A stretch of 64,000 nucleotides of DNA from Bacteroidia bacterium (GTDB taxonomy: Bacteria > Bacteroidota > Bacteroidia > Flavobacteriales > Flavobacteriaceae): positions 30,208-94,207 of the forward strand of contig JAUIBW010000019.1 in assembly GCA_030427585.1 (NCBI GenBank), written 5' to 3'. A program made the translations under genes and the position numbers. The notes beneath the pieces were generated by a model that saw only the letters and a list, made by a program, of their open reading frames with translations, ran no database searches and had not been told where the DNA came from. How positions within the stretch are numbered: position 1 is the stretch's first letter; each line of letters opens with the position of its first letter. Below are positions 1-8,159 of the stretch, piece by piece.

Positions 1-23
1 TTTAAAAATTTATTAATTATTAT

Positions 24-965
24 TTACATTATAAAGTTAGAACTGATCGACTGATTGTTATGAACTCGGTTCATCACATCTGCAAATAGATTTGCACAGC
101 TTACAACTCTGATTTTATTGCTTTTTTGTTTTAGAGGAATAGAATCGGTTACAATTAATTCTTCTAGTTTCGAGTTTTCTAATCGCTCATAGGCGTTACC
201 CGAAAGTATAGGATGGGTACAAATGGCTCTAACACTTTTTGCACCTCTCTCTATCATTAAATCTGCTGCTTTGGTTAATGTTCCAGCAGTATCTACCATA
301 TCATCAACTAGTACTACATTTTTTCCGGTAACATCTCCAATGAGTTCCATATGTGAAATTACATTGGCTTTTGCTCTTTGTTTATAGCATATCACTACAT
401 CACTCCTTAATGCTTTAGAATAAGCATAAGCTCTCTTTGATCCTCCCATATCTGGCGAAGCAATCGTAAGGTTATCCAGATTTAACGACTGTAAGTAAGG
501 TAAGAAGATAGTAGATGCAAAAAGGTGATCTACTGGCTTTTCAAAGAATCCCTGAATTTGATCTGCATGTAAATCCATCGTGATGATTCTTGTAGCTCCT
601 GCTGTTTCCAACATCTTTGCAATTAACTTTGCAGCGATCGGAACTCTTGGTTTGTCTTTTCTGTCTTGGCGAGCCCATCCATAATATGGCATTACTGCTG
701 TAATATGTCTTGCAGAAGCTCTTTTCGCAGCATCAAGCATTAATAACATTTCCATAAGATGATCAGAATTTGGATGTGTTGATCCAATAATAAAAACTCT
801 GGATCCTCTTACAGATTCTTCAAAAGAAGGCTGAAACTCACCATCACTATAGGTTGATGTAATAACATTACCTAGTTTAGCGCCATAGGCAGCTGCTATT
901 TTTTCTGCAAGTTCGGTACTTTGACTACATGTAAAAAATTTTGCTTCTGTAACTGCGGTTGGCAT
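24..965 (-). CDS. prs: Ribose-phosphate pyrophosphokinase (PRPP synthetase)
   Basis: A 313-residue enzyme of normal family length that makes PRPP from ribose 5-phosphate and ATP for purine, pyrimidine, histidine and tryptophan synthesis in the cytoplasm. The C-terminal half carries the PRPP-binding loop VVLVDDMVDTAGT. The central segment PYYGWARQDRK is the ATP-binding flexible loop and DLHADQIQGFF follows it. The start at 965 gives a standard N-terminus leading into FFTCSQSTELAEKIA. It is a single core gene facing away from the tRNA-Leu, with a promoter-like box 54 bases upstream. It marks the conserved chromosomal border of the accessory region to the right. Identification is secure. Confidence 0.97.
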   Translation of the reverse strand: MPTAVTEAKFFTCSQSTELAEKIAAAYGAKLGNVITSTYSDGEFQPSFEESVRGSRVFIIGSTHPNSDHLMEMLLMLDAAKRASARHITAVMPYYGWARQDRKDKPRVPIAAKLIAKMLETAGATRIITMDLHADQIQGFFEKPVDHLFASTIFLPYLQSLNLDNLTIASPDMGGSKRAYAYSKALRSDVVICYKQRAKANVISHMELIGDVTGKNVVLVDDMVDTAGTLTKAADLMIERGAKSVRAICTHPILSGNAYERLENSKLEELIVTDSIPLKQKSNKIRVVSCANLFADVMNRVHNNQSISSNFIM

Positions 966-1018
966 AGGGTAAAATGTTGTATTGTAATGAGTTAAAACTT
1001 TTTTCTAAAAACAAGGTG

Positions 1019-1026
1019 CAAATTTA
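1019..1026 (-). promoter_or_regulatory. Putative -7 box of the prs promoter
   Basis: Read on the minus strand this is TAAATTTG, a match to the Bacteroidota -7 consensus TAnnTTTG, 54 bases upstream of the prs start. I see no good TTTG at the -33 position, so this is a tentative assignment. Confidence 0.4.
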
Positions 1027-1091
1027 AAAATTTATTTTCACTCTAACCTTTATTTTGTTACTTATTTAATAGCTGGAAAAGAATATTTTGC

Positions 1092-1099
1092 TAATTTTG
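1092..1099 (+). promoter_or_regulatory. Putative -7 box of the tRNA-Leu promoter
   Basis: TAATTTTG matches the Bacteroidota -7 consensus TAnnTTTG and lies 13 bases before the tRNA-like sequence. A clear -33 element is not visible. Confidence 0.35.
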
Positions 1100-1111
1100 C
1101 CATCCAAATAT

Positions 1112-1169
1112 GCTCGAGTGGTAGAATTGGTAGACACACTGGATTCAAAATCCAGATTTGAAATTTAAT
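1112..1169 (+). pseudogene. Truncated tRNA-Leu(CAA), 5' half only
   Basis: The sequence contains a leucine-type D arm (TGGTAGAATTGGTAGAC) and a complete anticodon arm CTGGA-TTCAAAA-TCCAG with anticodon CAA. After the start of the variable region it runs straight into the first base of the intact tRNA-Leu. The T arm and the 3' acceptor strand are missing, so no mature tRNA can form from it. It looks like one member of a tandem tRNA-Leu pair that lost its 3' half by recombination or excision. Confidence 0.75.
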
Positions 1170-1251
1170 GCCTCGGTGGCGGAATTGGTAGACGCGCCGG
1201 ATTCAAAATCCGGTTCTGCAAGGAGTGTGGGTTCGATTCCCACCCGAGGTA
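1170..1251 (+). tRNA. tRNA-Leu(CAA)
   Basis: A complete 82-base class II tRNA. The acceptor arms are GCCTCGG and CCGAGGT with one closing G-U pair and discriminator A. The anticodon arm is CCGGA-TTCAAAA-TCCGG with anticodon CAA (decodes UUG). The variable arm and the T arm GTGGG-TTCGATT-CCCAC are both present. The CCA end is not encoded. It is followed directly by a terminator. Confidence 0.96.
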
Positions 1252-1258
1252 CTAGAAA

Positions 1259-1286
1259 AGCTTAGATGAAAATCTAGGCTTTTTTT
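1259..1286 (+). terminator. Rho-independent terminator after tRNA-Leu
   Basis: Stem AGCTTAGAT / ATCTAGGCT (one wobble pair) with a GAAA loop, followed by six T, ending the tRNA transcript. Confidence 0.8.
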
Positions 1287-1427
1287 ATGCCCAGGTACAA
1301 CATTTTGTTGTTTTCATGGTCGAACTTTTAATTACAATTAAATGACATTATTATCTAATTAGATGGGAAATTGAAATTTTAATAAATCCCATCTCTGTTT
1401 CAGTGATTTACTTTCATTTTCTATTAA

Positions 1428-2153
1428 TTATTTTTTGATGGAATAACTTAGTAAGCTTCCTTCAGCCTTAAACCCTAGTTTGGAATAAATTCGTTCACCT
1501 GATTTTGATGCAACGAGTACAACTTGTTTACTTTCGTTTTTGAATACTTCGAGCATTAATTTATTGGTCATTTCTTTACCTAGTCCAAACCCTCTGTAAT
1601 TGGGTAATGTTCCTATCATATGTAAGCCCGAAATTCCGTTTTTATCCAAAAAAACCATTCCACAGCTCACATATTTGTTATTATATTTTCCGATGAATAA
1701 TTTTAATTGTGAAGAACTTACCAAGGCTATAATGGTAGATGATAGTATTTCATACCCAAAAGAATTTGAGGCTATTAAGGAAAATTCAATCGCTTTTTCA
1801 TCATTATCAACTCTTTCAATAGAAATGAAATCTTCTGTAGGTTTATCTTTTTCATGTAGGTCGAAATACATCCCCTTAACGCTGGATTTTAAAATAAATT
1901 GATGTTTGGTCAATTGCGCTTCCAAAACTTCATTTTTAAGAATCGAAATGGAATTTGGGAGTTCTCCGTTTTTAATTTTTAGGCATATTTTTTTCAAATT
2001 TATTTTAGACTCGTTTAATCCAAAGACTTTGCTGGGCCATGAATAATTATTGGGCTTTACATAATTGTATTGTTCATTATTGTATAAGAATTGACCGCTT
2101 ATCCCTATGTGTCTCCAGAATTCAAACAAGTTTTTGATAATTGTATTTTTCAT
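1428..2153 (-). CDS. GNAT family N-acetyltransferase
   Basis: A 241-residue protein with the GNAT acetyl-CoA pyrophosphate loop in the C-terminal half (NYRGFGLGKEM, residues about 183-194), followed by the usual beta5 region VVLVAS and the closing SGERIYSKLGF motif. The N-terminal 100 residues are a family-specific extension. The substrate cannot be read from the sequence. The start codon lies inside the end of an upstream degraded MFS transporter gene, whose intact frame would stop at 2122, so the two were probably once translationally coupled. That suggests a former resistance or detoxification pair. Confidence 0.8.
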   Translation of the reverse strand: MKNTIIKNLFEFWRHIGISGQFLYNNEQYNYVKPNNYSWPSKVFGLNESKINLKKICLKIKNGELPNSISILKNEVLEAQLTKHQFILKSSVKGMYFDLHEKDKPTEDFISIERVDNDEKAIEFSLIASNSFGYEILSSTIIALVSSSQLKLFIGKYNNKYVSCGMVFLDKNGISGLHMIGTLPNYRGFGLGKEMTNKLMLEVFKNESKQVVLVASKSGERIYSKLGFKAEGSLLSYSIKK

Positions 2154-2945
2154 TTTTAGATATTCGATTTACAAAATTAAACAGTATCAGCGATAGTGTG
2201 CCGACCACAAAAAAAACCAAAGCAATTGGTAATATTGAGTTATTGTAAAAGTCACTGATAGCAATTGATAAAGGCACGGAAATCAATGTGGACAGAGCTC
2301 CTACAGCCGATGCTCCCAGTCCTGCTATGTGCCCTAAAGGTTGCGGCTAAGGCACTCAAATTTCCTATTAATAACCCATAATTGAAAAGTTGAATAAACA
2401 TAAAAAGTATGAACACCCAAAATGGAACACCGATAATATAATTGATAATTAAAAACAGAACCACGGTCAAAAGGCAACAGATAATGGCAGTTTTAGTCAC
2501 TTTATTCATTCTTAACTGGGTCAGCAATTTCCCATTGATGAATGAAGCTAAACCAATGCTTAAAGCTAGGAAAGCGAAATAGTATGAATATTGTTCTTCC
2601 AAATGATACTGAAATTCAAAAATAACTTGCGAAAGATTTAAATAGGCTATAAAAACACTAGAATAGAGTCCAAGAATGATAATATACATAACGTTTTTTT
2701 GTTTTTACTTGTTAGTTTTTCGGGCATACGGTACTTGAACAATAGAAGTATGAATGTTCCAAAAACAAATAGGTAACGAGTAACATTTTCCAGTTTGAAA
2801 CCAATATAATGGCTTTTCCAAAAATTGGGGATATTACATAAATAACTGTTATAAAAGACATTGTTCGCGCATTTTGTTCCCTTCAAACTTGTCCCTAACA
2901 ATTGCCATGCTCATGATTCTAGGAGTTCCTAAACCAGCCTACTGA
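2122..2945 (-). pseudogene. MFS drug transporter (Bcr/CflA-like), C-terminal half, frameshifted
   Basis: Successive minus-strand frames encode consecutive parts of a Bcr/CflA-type exporter: PRIMSMAIVRDKFEGNKM, then FITVIYVISPIFG, then LYSSVFIAYLNLSQVIF with hydrophobic helices. A further frame change near 2345 reads PLGHIAGLGASAVGALSTLI and ends at a stop at 2122. At least three frame breaks are needed to read it through, and the N-terminal helices are absent. The gene is therefore dead. Confidence 0.8.
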
Positions 2946-2958
2946 AGTACTTGTCCTG

Positions 2959-3086
2959 TTAATAAAACTGAGCAAAGGTAAAATCCTCCATGTTTCCTAA
3001 TCCCCGTGTAAAAGCAAAAGGGGATGTTTTAATGGGTTCTCAATTTCTTCAAAATAGATTTTAGAATTGCCCACCTCAATATGTTT
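2959..3086 (-). pseudogene. Alpha/beta-hydrolase N-terminal remnant
   Basis: The minus strand encodes KHIEVGNSKIYFEEIENP and LKHPLLLLHG, then after a +1 shift GLGNMEDFTFAQFY and a stop. This is the start of an alpha/beta-hydrolase up to the HGG oxyanion strand. The rest of the gene is gone and the fragment abuts the MFS remnant, implying a deletion joint near 2950. Nothing further is recognisable between 3090 and 3206. Confidence 0.6.
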
Positions 3087-3206
3087 TCCTGTTCTATGGG
3101 TAAAAGTTCATTGTACATCAATTGTATTGTAGTGGCGTCATTTATGTAATAAAGGATATTCAGTGGTACCAAATTTTCTTAATATAAATACACGTATTCT
3201 TATTTA

Positions 3207-3938
3207 TTACCCGTGATACATATCATGAAAAACGGCTGCCAATTTTGAGGGCTCTTTTCGCCAAGTATCGTACATACCCTTACCCATATCATCAGGAATA
3301 ATATCTAAGATTCCTTTTTCCACTTCGTCTAAAATTGACTTTGCAGTAAGATCAGGATTACCCATTGCTTCCATCTCACTACCTTTATTCATATCGGTAT
3401 CAATAGCACCTGGATTTACGGCATGTACCGTTATTCCTTTTTTAGCCAACTCAATCCTAACAGCCTGTGTTGCTGAAAATAAAGCGGCTTTGGAGGCTGC
3501 ATACCCTGCAATAAAGGGAAGCGGGGAATAAGCAGCAATCGATGCCACATTTACGATACGGGCCGGTATATTTTTTTCCAAAATAGGAACAAAGGCACGC
3601 ATCATGTTTATGGTAGCAAAATAGTTGACCTCCATATCTTTTTGTTTGCCTTCCATATCGCCTTCCAAAATGGTACCAGGACTTAATACACCTGCATTAT
3701 TGATGAGCACTTTTGTATCCGAAGCTATTTCAGCTGCATGGGCCACTAAATCAGTATTAGTAATATCCAACTCTATGGGTATGACCCTGTTGTCTTTAAA
3801 ATCGGGCAAATTGTTAATATCTCTACTTGCAGCATAAACTTTACCTGCCCCTTTGGCAAGTGCTGCTTTGACCAGTGATTTTCCAATTCCTCTATTGGCT
3901 CCTGTGATGAATATGGTTGTATTTTGTAATTTTTCCAT
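3207..3938 (-). CDS. SDR family oxidoreductase
   Basis: A 243-residue classical short-chain dehydrogenase/reductase. The Rossmann motif TGANRGIG is at residues 12-19, followed by NNAG at 80-83. The catalytic S133, Y146 and K150 are in the standard SxnYxxxK arrangement (GYAASKAA). The ARG-type region after beta2 (AASRD) is ambiguous between NAD and NADP. The substrate is unknown. It stands alone, 93 bases beyond the alkylation-repair gene group on the same strand, so it may be a separate unit. Confidence 0.9.
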   Translation of the reverse strand: MEKLQNTTIFITGANRGIGKSLVKAALAKGAGKVYAASRDINNLPDFKDNRVIPIELDITNTDLVAHAAEIASDTKVLINNAGVLSPGTILEGDMEGKQKDMEVNYFATINMMRAFVPILEKNIPARIVNVASIAAYSPLPFIAGYAASKAALFSATQAVRIELAKKGITVHAVNPGAIDTDMNKGSEMEAMGNPDLTAKSILDEVEKGILDIIPDDMGKGMYDTWRKEPSKLAAVFHDMYHG

Positions 3939-4031
3939 GGTTCTTTTAATTAAGATTTAGGACAAAATTACTTTAAGAGCTATGTGTATGAAACCCGATA
4001 CTTGCGGTATTACATTATGCCGTTCAATTTT

Positions 4032-4373
4032 TTATTTATCCGACCAAATTGCTAATTTATTTCCGCTTGGGTCTATAAATTCAAATCTTCTACCTCCGGG
4101 AAATGAAAAGATTTCCTCAGAAATTTCACCACCGTTTTTCTTTACGTTTTTCAGGGCAAGCGATAAATCATCATGGTAGAGAACGACCAATGTGCCTCCT
4201 GTATCCACATGCTCCACTTTTGCAAATCCTCCTGAAATTCCCGCATTGTGAAAATCACAATAAGTATCACCATAGTCTGTAAATGACCAGCCAAAGGTGT
4301 TGCCATAGAATTTTTTGATTTCCTTTAAGTCTGTTGCCTGTAATTCGACAAAATTAATTTTGTTATTTTCCAT
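4032..4373 (-). CDS. VOC (glyoxalase/bleomycin-resistance fold) family protein
   Basis: A 113-residue single-domain VOC protein: NFVELQATDLKEIKKFYGNTF at the start, the FEFIDPSGNKLAIW C-terminal strand, and two beta-alpha-beta-beta-beta halves. Such small proteins bind or modify hydrophobic or metal-chelated substrates; the specific role is unknown. It lies 3 bases after the AlkB-like gene in the same direction and so is probably the last gene of the ada-led operon. Confidence 0.85.
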   Translation of the reverse strand: MENNKINFVELQATDLKEIKKFYGNTFGWSFTDYGDTYCDFHNAGISGGFAKVEHVDTGGTLVVLYHDDLSLALKNVKKNGGEISEEIFSFPGGRRFEFIDPSGNKLAIWSDK

Positions 4374-4376
4374 TTT

Positions 4377-4982
4377 TTATTTAATAATTGTTCTAAAAGT
4401 AAGATTTATTCTCGGCACCATTACCTTTTTTGTAGGAGGCAATCGGTGTAGCCAATTTGTTTGTGTATTGCCTTTCATGACCAATAGGCTTCCTTTTTCC
4501 AAAATAATATCTATTTTTTGTTTGCTCTTTTTATGCTTGAAAGAAAACTTTCGCTCCGCTCCAAAACTTAAGGAGGCTATGGCCCCGTTCTTTTTCAAAT
4601 CTTTTTCGGCATCACTATGCCAAGCCATACCTTCTTCGCCATTGTGGTATAGGTTGAGTAAACAAGAATTGAAAGTTTCGCCTGTATTTTCTTCTACAAT
4701 TGTTTTGAGCTCCAATAGCTCTTTGGTCCAGGGTAATGCCAGTTTTGTGGTTTTAGAATAGGTATATTCAAAGGGTTTTTCGCCGTACCAGGCCACTTTT
4801 CGTTTGGTAACAATCAATTTTCCAAAAATAACAGCTTCATCATTTTTCCATACAATGTTCTGCAGTAGTTTTTTATAATAACCTTCTGATTTACTATGGT
4901 TTAATATTTGTCCGTAATAATTGGCTTCGCCATCATAGGGCAACAGATTTGATATGGTTTCTTCTGTATTAAACAAGTCCAT
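4377..4982 (-). CDS. AlkB-like 2-oxoglutarate/Fe(II) dioxygenase (DNA alkylation repair)
   Basis: A 201-residue protein of the AlkB family, which removes methyl groups from N1-methyladenine and N3-methylcytosine by oxidative demethylation. Visible landmarks are LNLYHNGEEGMAWHSD with iron ligands H122 and D124, the third ligand H179, and the 2OG-binding RINLTFR with R191. The pocket-lid region PFEYTYS is also present. It overlaps the upstream small Ada-domain gene by 14 bases, so the two are translationally coupled. Context in an Ada-led operon supports DNA repair. Confidence 0.92.
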   Translation of the reverse strand: MDLFNTEETISNLLPYDGEANYYGQILNHSKSEGYYKKLLQNIVWKNDEAVIFGKLIVTKRKVAWYGEKPFEYTYSKTTKLALPWTKELLELKTIVEENTGETFNSCLLNLYHNGEEGMAWHSDAEKDLKKNGAIASLSFGAERKFSFKHKKSKQKIDIILEKGSLLVMKGNTQTNWLHRLPPTKKVMVPRINLTFRTIIK

Positions 4983-5214
4983 CTTTCCATTTTTTATAGG
5001 CAGTACTTATACAATGCCCGCAAGGTCTGTAACCTTGGTTTTCTGCTTCTTTTGTAGATGCGAAAAACACACGGTTTTCCCTTTTCATGCGTTTGCCCGA
5101 TTTGCAATGTAATGTACCATATATTTTTAGCTTTTTGTTCCCTCCCAAAACGATTTCTTTCTGCTTTATCTTTTGACGGAGTTCTTTATCCTCTATGTTG
5201 ATGTGTTGAATCAT
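4969..5214 (-). CDS. Stand-alone Ada metal-binding (methylphosphotriester) domain protein
   Basis: Only 81 residues, matching the N-terminal zinc domain of Ada (YGTLHCKSGKRMKRENRVFF and GYRPCGHC). E. coli Ada uses four cysteines spaced CxxxC and CxxC. Here C37, C66 and C69 are present, but the second cysteine of the first pair is a lysine, so H36 or another residue may complete the site. The neighbouring Ada gene lacks this domain, so the two proteins together would make one complete Ada. The gene overlaps its upstream neighbour by 4 bases. Confidence 0.8.
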   Translation of the reverse strand: MIQHINIEDKELRQKIKQKEIVLGGNKKLKIYGTLHCKSGKRMKRENRVFFASTKEAENQGYRPCGHCISTAYKKWKDGLV

Positions 5215-5510
5215 GTCTTGTACCTTGCAATTTCGACTACAGAAGAAACGGCTTTTTCAAAATGGGCTTTTTTAACGCTTATGTACTCCTCATCTGAAAA
5301 GAATCTGTTCATAGCATCTTCATCTTTAAAATAAATGGTAAACACCCTGTTTATGGGGTGGCTTACTTCACTTTTGAGTACTTCGGCTATCTTAAAATCA
5401 TAACCGAAACCACCTCCGTATTTTTCCAATATGGGCAGCATTTTTTTCCTATACGTATTGTAAGAAGAATCATCCGTAATGTGCATTGCCATTAAATTTT
5501 CTATGGCCAT
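5211..5510 (-). CDS. DUF1330-like small protein
   Basis: A 99-residue protein with the ferredoxin-like alpha/beta-barrel signature of the DUF1330 group: YRKKMLPILEKYGGGFGYDF, then NRVFTIYFKDEDAMNRFF and a SDEEYISVKKAHFEKA helix. Function is unknown in general; the fold is shared with antibiotic-biosynthesis monooxygenase-like proteins. Its place between the 2OG oxygenase and the Ada domain gene, with an ATGA overlap to the latter, ties it to the alkylation-response operon. Confidence 0.7.
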   Translation of the reverse strand: MAIENLMAMHITDDSSYNTYRKKMLPILEKYGGGFGYDFKIAEVLKSEVSHPINRVFTIYFKDEDAMNRFFSDEEYISVKKAHFEKAVSSVVEIARYKT

Positions 5511-5561
5511 AATTTTTATGTTTTTTATTTAACTGTTTATTTTCTCTTTGTTCATTATTGG

Positions 5562-6275
5562 TCAATTAATGGCATCATGAAAAATGATTCCCAATGTATG
5601 CCGTTCTCCACTATGTATTTCGCTTACACCATGTTTCATAGTTGCCCTGTAATATCCTCTTATTCCTTTGACTGGCCTGAAATTGGTGGTAAAAACGAGC
5701 ATATCACCTTTTTTAGGCCGTAGTACTATGGCTTTTGATTGTGCCCTTGGGATTTGTTGGGTCAATACAAAGTTGCCTCCTGTATAATCTTCATTGGGCT
5801 CATTTAAAAACAAAACCGCTTGCATAGGAAAATACACCTCTCCATATAAATCTTGATGTAATGTATTAAAACCACCTTTTTCATATTTTAAAATCAATGG
5901 TGTTGGTTTTGATTGATTATTATGATGGCATTGCGATTGTAATTTTTTGAGTGTATCGGGAAATGATTTATCAATTTTCAGTGCTTTCATCCATAGATTA
6001 GCGATTGGCGAAAGATTGGGATATATGGTTTCCCTCAATATTCGGATGATTTCAGGGAGTGGATACTCAAAATATTTGTATTCGCCCAGCCCAAACCTGT
6101 AGCGTTCCATTACCACTGTTTTACGATACAAGTTTTCATTATTGTAGTCAATTATGAGTTGCTTGCATTGGCTACCTGATAGTATATTGGAGATAAGAGC
6201 ATATCCTTTTTGATTCATTGATTCCGATACCGATTGCCAATCAATAGCATCCAGTTTTGATTCTAAACTCCCCAT
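5562..6275 (-). CDS. 2OG-Fe(II) oxygenase (PKHD-type hydroxylase)
   Basis: A 237-residue dioxygenase. I chose the ATG at 6275 because it overlaps the ada stop as TAATG; an upstream start would add 15 residues read inside ada. Iron ligands are in FNTLHQDLYGE (H140, D142) and KHGVSEI (H215), with R225 in the 2OG position. The LFLNEPNEDYTGGNFVL strand pair is typical of prolyl-hydroxylase-like enzymes. Genes of this type are commonly found next to ada in Bacteroidota. Its substrate (nucleic acid or protein) is not known to me. Confidence 0.85.
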   Translation of the reverse strand: MGSLESKLDAIDWQSVSESMNQKGYALISNILSGSQCKQLIIDYNNENLYRKTVVMERYRFGLGEYKYFEYPLPEIIRILRETIYPNLSPIANLWMKALKIDKSFPDTLKKLQSQCHHNNQSKPTPLILKYEKGGFNTLHQDLYGEVYFPMQAVLFLNEPNEDYTGGNFVLTQQIPRAQSKAIVLRPKKGDMLVFTTNFRPVKGIRGYYRATMKHGVSEIHSGERHTLGIIFHDAIN

Positions 6276-7135
6276 TATTTTACACCTGTATTTTGAATAT
6301 TGCTTTTGGAAGCCTCCCATCCTATAATGGCCGATTTACGAGTTGTTCCCCACATATAACCACCAAAGAAGCCCGAAGATTGAATGATTCTATGGCAAGG
6401 AATAAGGCACGCTACAGGATTTCTACCTATTGCAGTACCTACGGCTCTTACAGCTTTGGGGTTGTTGATTTCTTTGGCAATATCTCCGTAGGTAGCCAAA
6501 TTTCCAAGAGGCACTCTTAAAAGTGTTTCCCATACTTTAAGCTGAAATTCAGACCCTTTTAAATGAAGTTTAATTTGTTTCATCTTGCTCCAGTCTCTAG
6601 TATAGATTATCATCGCATTTTTTTGAATTTCATCTGTTTGATGAATCAAGGTAGCTTTTTGAAAACGCCCTTTTAATTCGGAAAATGCATCATTATTTTT
6701 ATCAGAAAACCCCATATAGCATATTCCTTTATAAGTTGATGCAATTAATATTCTTCCAAATATGGTGTCGAAATAACTATAATTTATAGAAAGGTTTTCT
6801 CCTTTGTTTTTGTATTCACCTGGGGTCATTCCTTCAATTTTCATAAACAAATCATGTAACCTTCCTGTACCCGAGAGTCCCGTTTCAAAGGCTGCATCAA
6901 ACAAAGTGGATTGTGAATTATCAAGAATTTTCTTTGCGTGTTGAATACTTATATACTGCAAAAATTTCTTTGGGCTTACACCGGCCCAATCTGTGAAAAG
7001 ACGTTGAAAATGATGTGGGCTGAGATTGATTTTATCGGCAACTTGTTTAAGTTTTGGCTGCTCTTTAAAATTCAATTGGATATAATCAATAGCTTCTGCT
7101 ATTCGATAATAATTTATAGACTTATTTGTGTTCAT
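6275..7135 (-). CDS. ada: Ada-type AraC regulator / methylated-DNA-cysteine methyltransferase fusion
   Basis: A 286-residue fusion. Residues about 5-110 form an AraC-type double helix-turn-helix (LSPHHFQRLFTDWAGVSPKKF, GLSGTGRLHDLFMKIEGMTP). Residues about 125-286 form an O6-alkylguanine-DNA methyltransferase with the active-site motif PCHRII, acceptor C247, and the RAVGTAIGRNP helix. The N-terminal methylphosphotriester domain of E. coli Ada is absent; a separate 81-residue protein downstream supplies a similar domain. It is the first gene of a minus-strand operon and probably activates it after methylation damage. Confidence 0.93.
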   Translation of the reverse strand: MNTNKSINYYRIAEAIDYIQLNFKEQPKLKQVADKINLSPHHFQRLFTDWAGVSPKKFLQYISIQHAKKILDNSQSTLFDAAFETGLSGTGRLHDLFMKIEGMTPGEYKNKGENLSINYSYFDTIFGRILIASTYKGICYMGFSDKNNDAFSELKGRFQKATLIHQTDEIQKNAMIIYTRDWSKMKQIKLHLKGSEFQLKVWETLLRVPLGNLATYGDIAKEINNPKAVRAVGTAIGRNPVACLIPCHRIIQSSGFFGGYMWGTTRKSAIIGWEASKSNIQNTGVK

Positions 7136-7555
7136 TTGAAATCAAAAAATATGTGCTTCAAAAATATACTGCTTTTCTTGAAGGTAAAACCCGAAACTTG
7201 CTGAACTGTATTAAAATATTTTTTTTAAAATGATTAGGCAAAGGTAAATTTACTTTTATATTTTTGTGACTTATGAGAAAACTACCTCACTTTCTTCTAG
7301 ATATCGCAGAGTCGGTATAGTGTACAATAATTCGAATTAGCTCGATAATTCATTATTGTCACTCAATCATTTACCTATGCAACGGTATTTCAACTGTTTT
7401 GCATTGAGGAGGGTATATTTCATTTTTCATGTTAAAAACAAGAACATAGATTGGTTATCAATAACCAATGTACATATTTCTGGTTAGAACTTCCCCTTGC
7501 ATTTCAGTATCGAAGCTTAAAAGCAATTCACACATAATAATTAAGATTTAAAATA
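7136..7555. other. Intergenic region with a perfect inverted repeat
   Basis: About 420 bases with no gene that I recognise. A TATTTTTG box at 7259-7266 matches TAnnTTTG on the plus strand. At 7450-7469 there is a perfect 9-base inverted repeat, ATTGGTTAT-CA-ATAACCAAT, 86 bases before the GNAT start. With a 2-base centre and no T-run it looks like an operator rather than a terminator. Confidence 0.45.
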
Positions 7556-8095
7556 GTGAAATATTCAATATACAAAGGAGGACGGCACCTTGAAATCGTC
7601 CAACTATTTTCTGATACGTTTCCTTTTGAAGAAAACAATGAAGAAGGAAGCTTGATTGGAAAACTTGCCAAAGATTTACTTAACCGCACAAGTGAGACAG
7701 ACTTGAAGGTTTTTTTATGTACGCACGAAGAATCAATTATTGGTTGCGTTATGTTTTCAAAATTGAGCTTTCATGAAAGTAAAGCTGACGTTTGGTTGTT
7801 ATCTCCAATTGCTGTAAAAAAAGGTTGGAGAAACAAGCATATTGGTTCTAACCTGATCAATCATGCACATAGTTTTTTGAGGAATTCTGGAGTGCAAATA
7901 ATAGTCACATACAGCGAGATAGATTTTTATCCTAAAGTTGGTTATAAGCCTTTATCTGTCGATACCATTCAAACACCCTTAATAGTTGCATGCCCCAACT
8001 GCTGGATTGCAATTTCATTAAAAGACAGCATAATAAGACCTATAACTGGTAAATCATATTGCGTAGAGGCAATTAATGACTTCCGTTATTGGTAA
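7556..8095 (+). CDS. GNAT family N-acetyltransferase (YhbS-like)
   Basis: A 179-residue acetyltransferase starting with GTG. The acetyl-CoA loop is KKGWRNKHIGSNLI (residues about 91-104), preceded by the strand VWLLSPIAV and followed by the FYPKVGYKPL motif. This order resembles the YhbS group. The substrate is unknown. It lies upstream of rsgA, separated from it by a hairpin, and downstream of the palindrome at 7450. Confidence 0.82.
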   Translation: MKYSIYKGGRHLEIVQLFSDTFPFEENNEEGSLIGKLAKDLLNRTSETDLKVFLCTHEESIIGCVMFSKLSFHESKADVWLLSPIAVKKGWRNKHIGSNLINHAHSFLRNSGVQIIVTYSEIDFYPKVGYKPLSVDTIQTPLIVACPNCWIAISLKDSIIRPITGKSYCVEAINDFRYW

Positions 8096-8105
8096 GAATA
8101 AAATG

Positions 8106-8134
8106 GTGGCTTGGTAAAATAATCATCAAGCCAC
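8106..8134 (+). terminator. Hairpin between GNAT gene and rsgA
   Basis: A perfect 8-base stem, GTGGCTTG / CAAGCCAC, with a 13-base AT-rich loop and followed by TTGTATAATTT. The T-run is poor, so it could be a weak terminator or an RNA-stability element. Confidence 0.4.
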
Positions 8135-8159
8135 TTGTATAATTTACAAGAAGAATAAA

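Noticed and set aside
1170..1251. tRNA-Leu 3' end as a proven attachment site for an island
   Set aside because: I could not find a second copy of the tRNA 3' end elsewhere in the window, so no att pair can be claimed.
4315..4761. A 148-codon plus-strand frame opposite the AlkB-like gene
   Set aside because: It is antisense to a well-supported enzyme gene, has no recognisable motifs and spans two genes' frames.
6257..6520. Plus-strand frame opposite ada
   Set aside because: Antisense to the methyltransferase active site region; its composition follows the opposite-strand codons.
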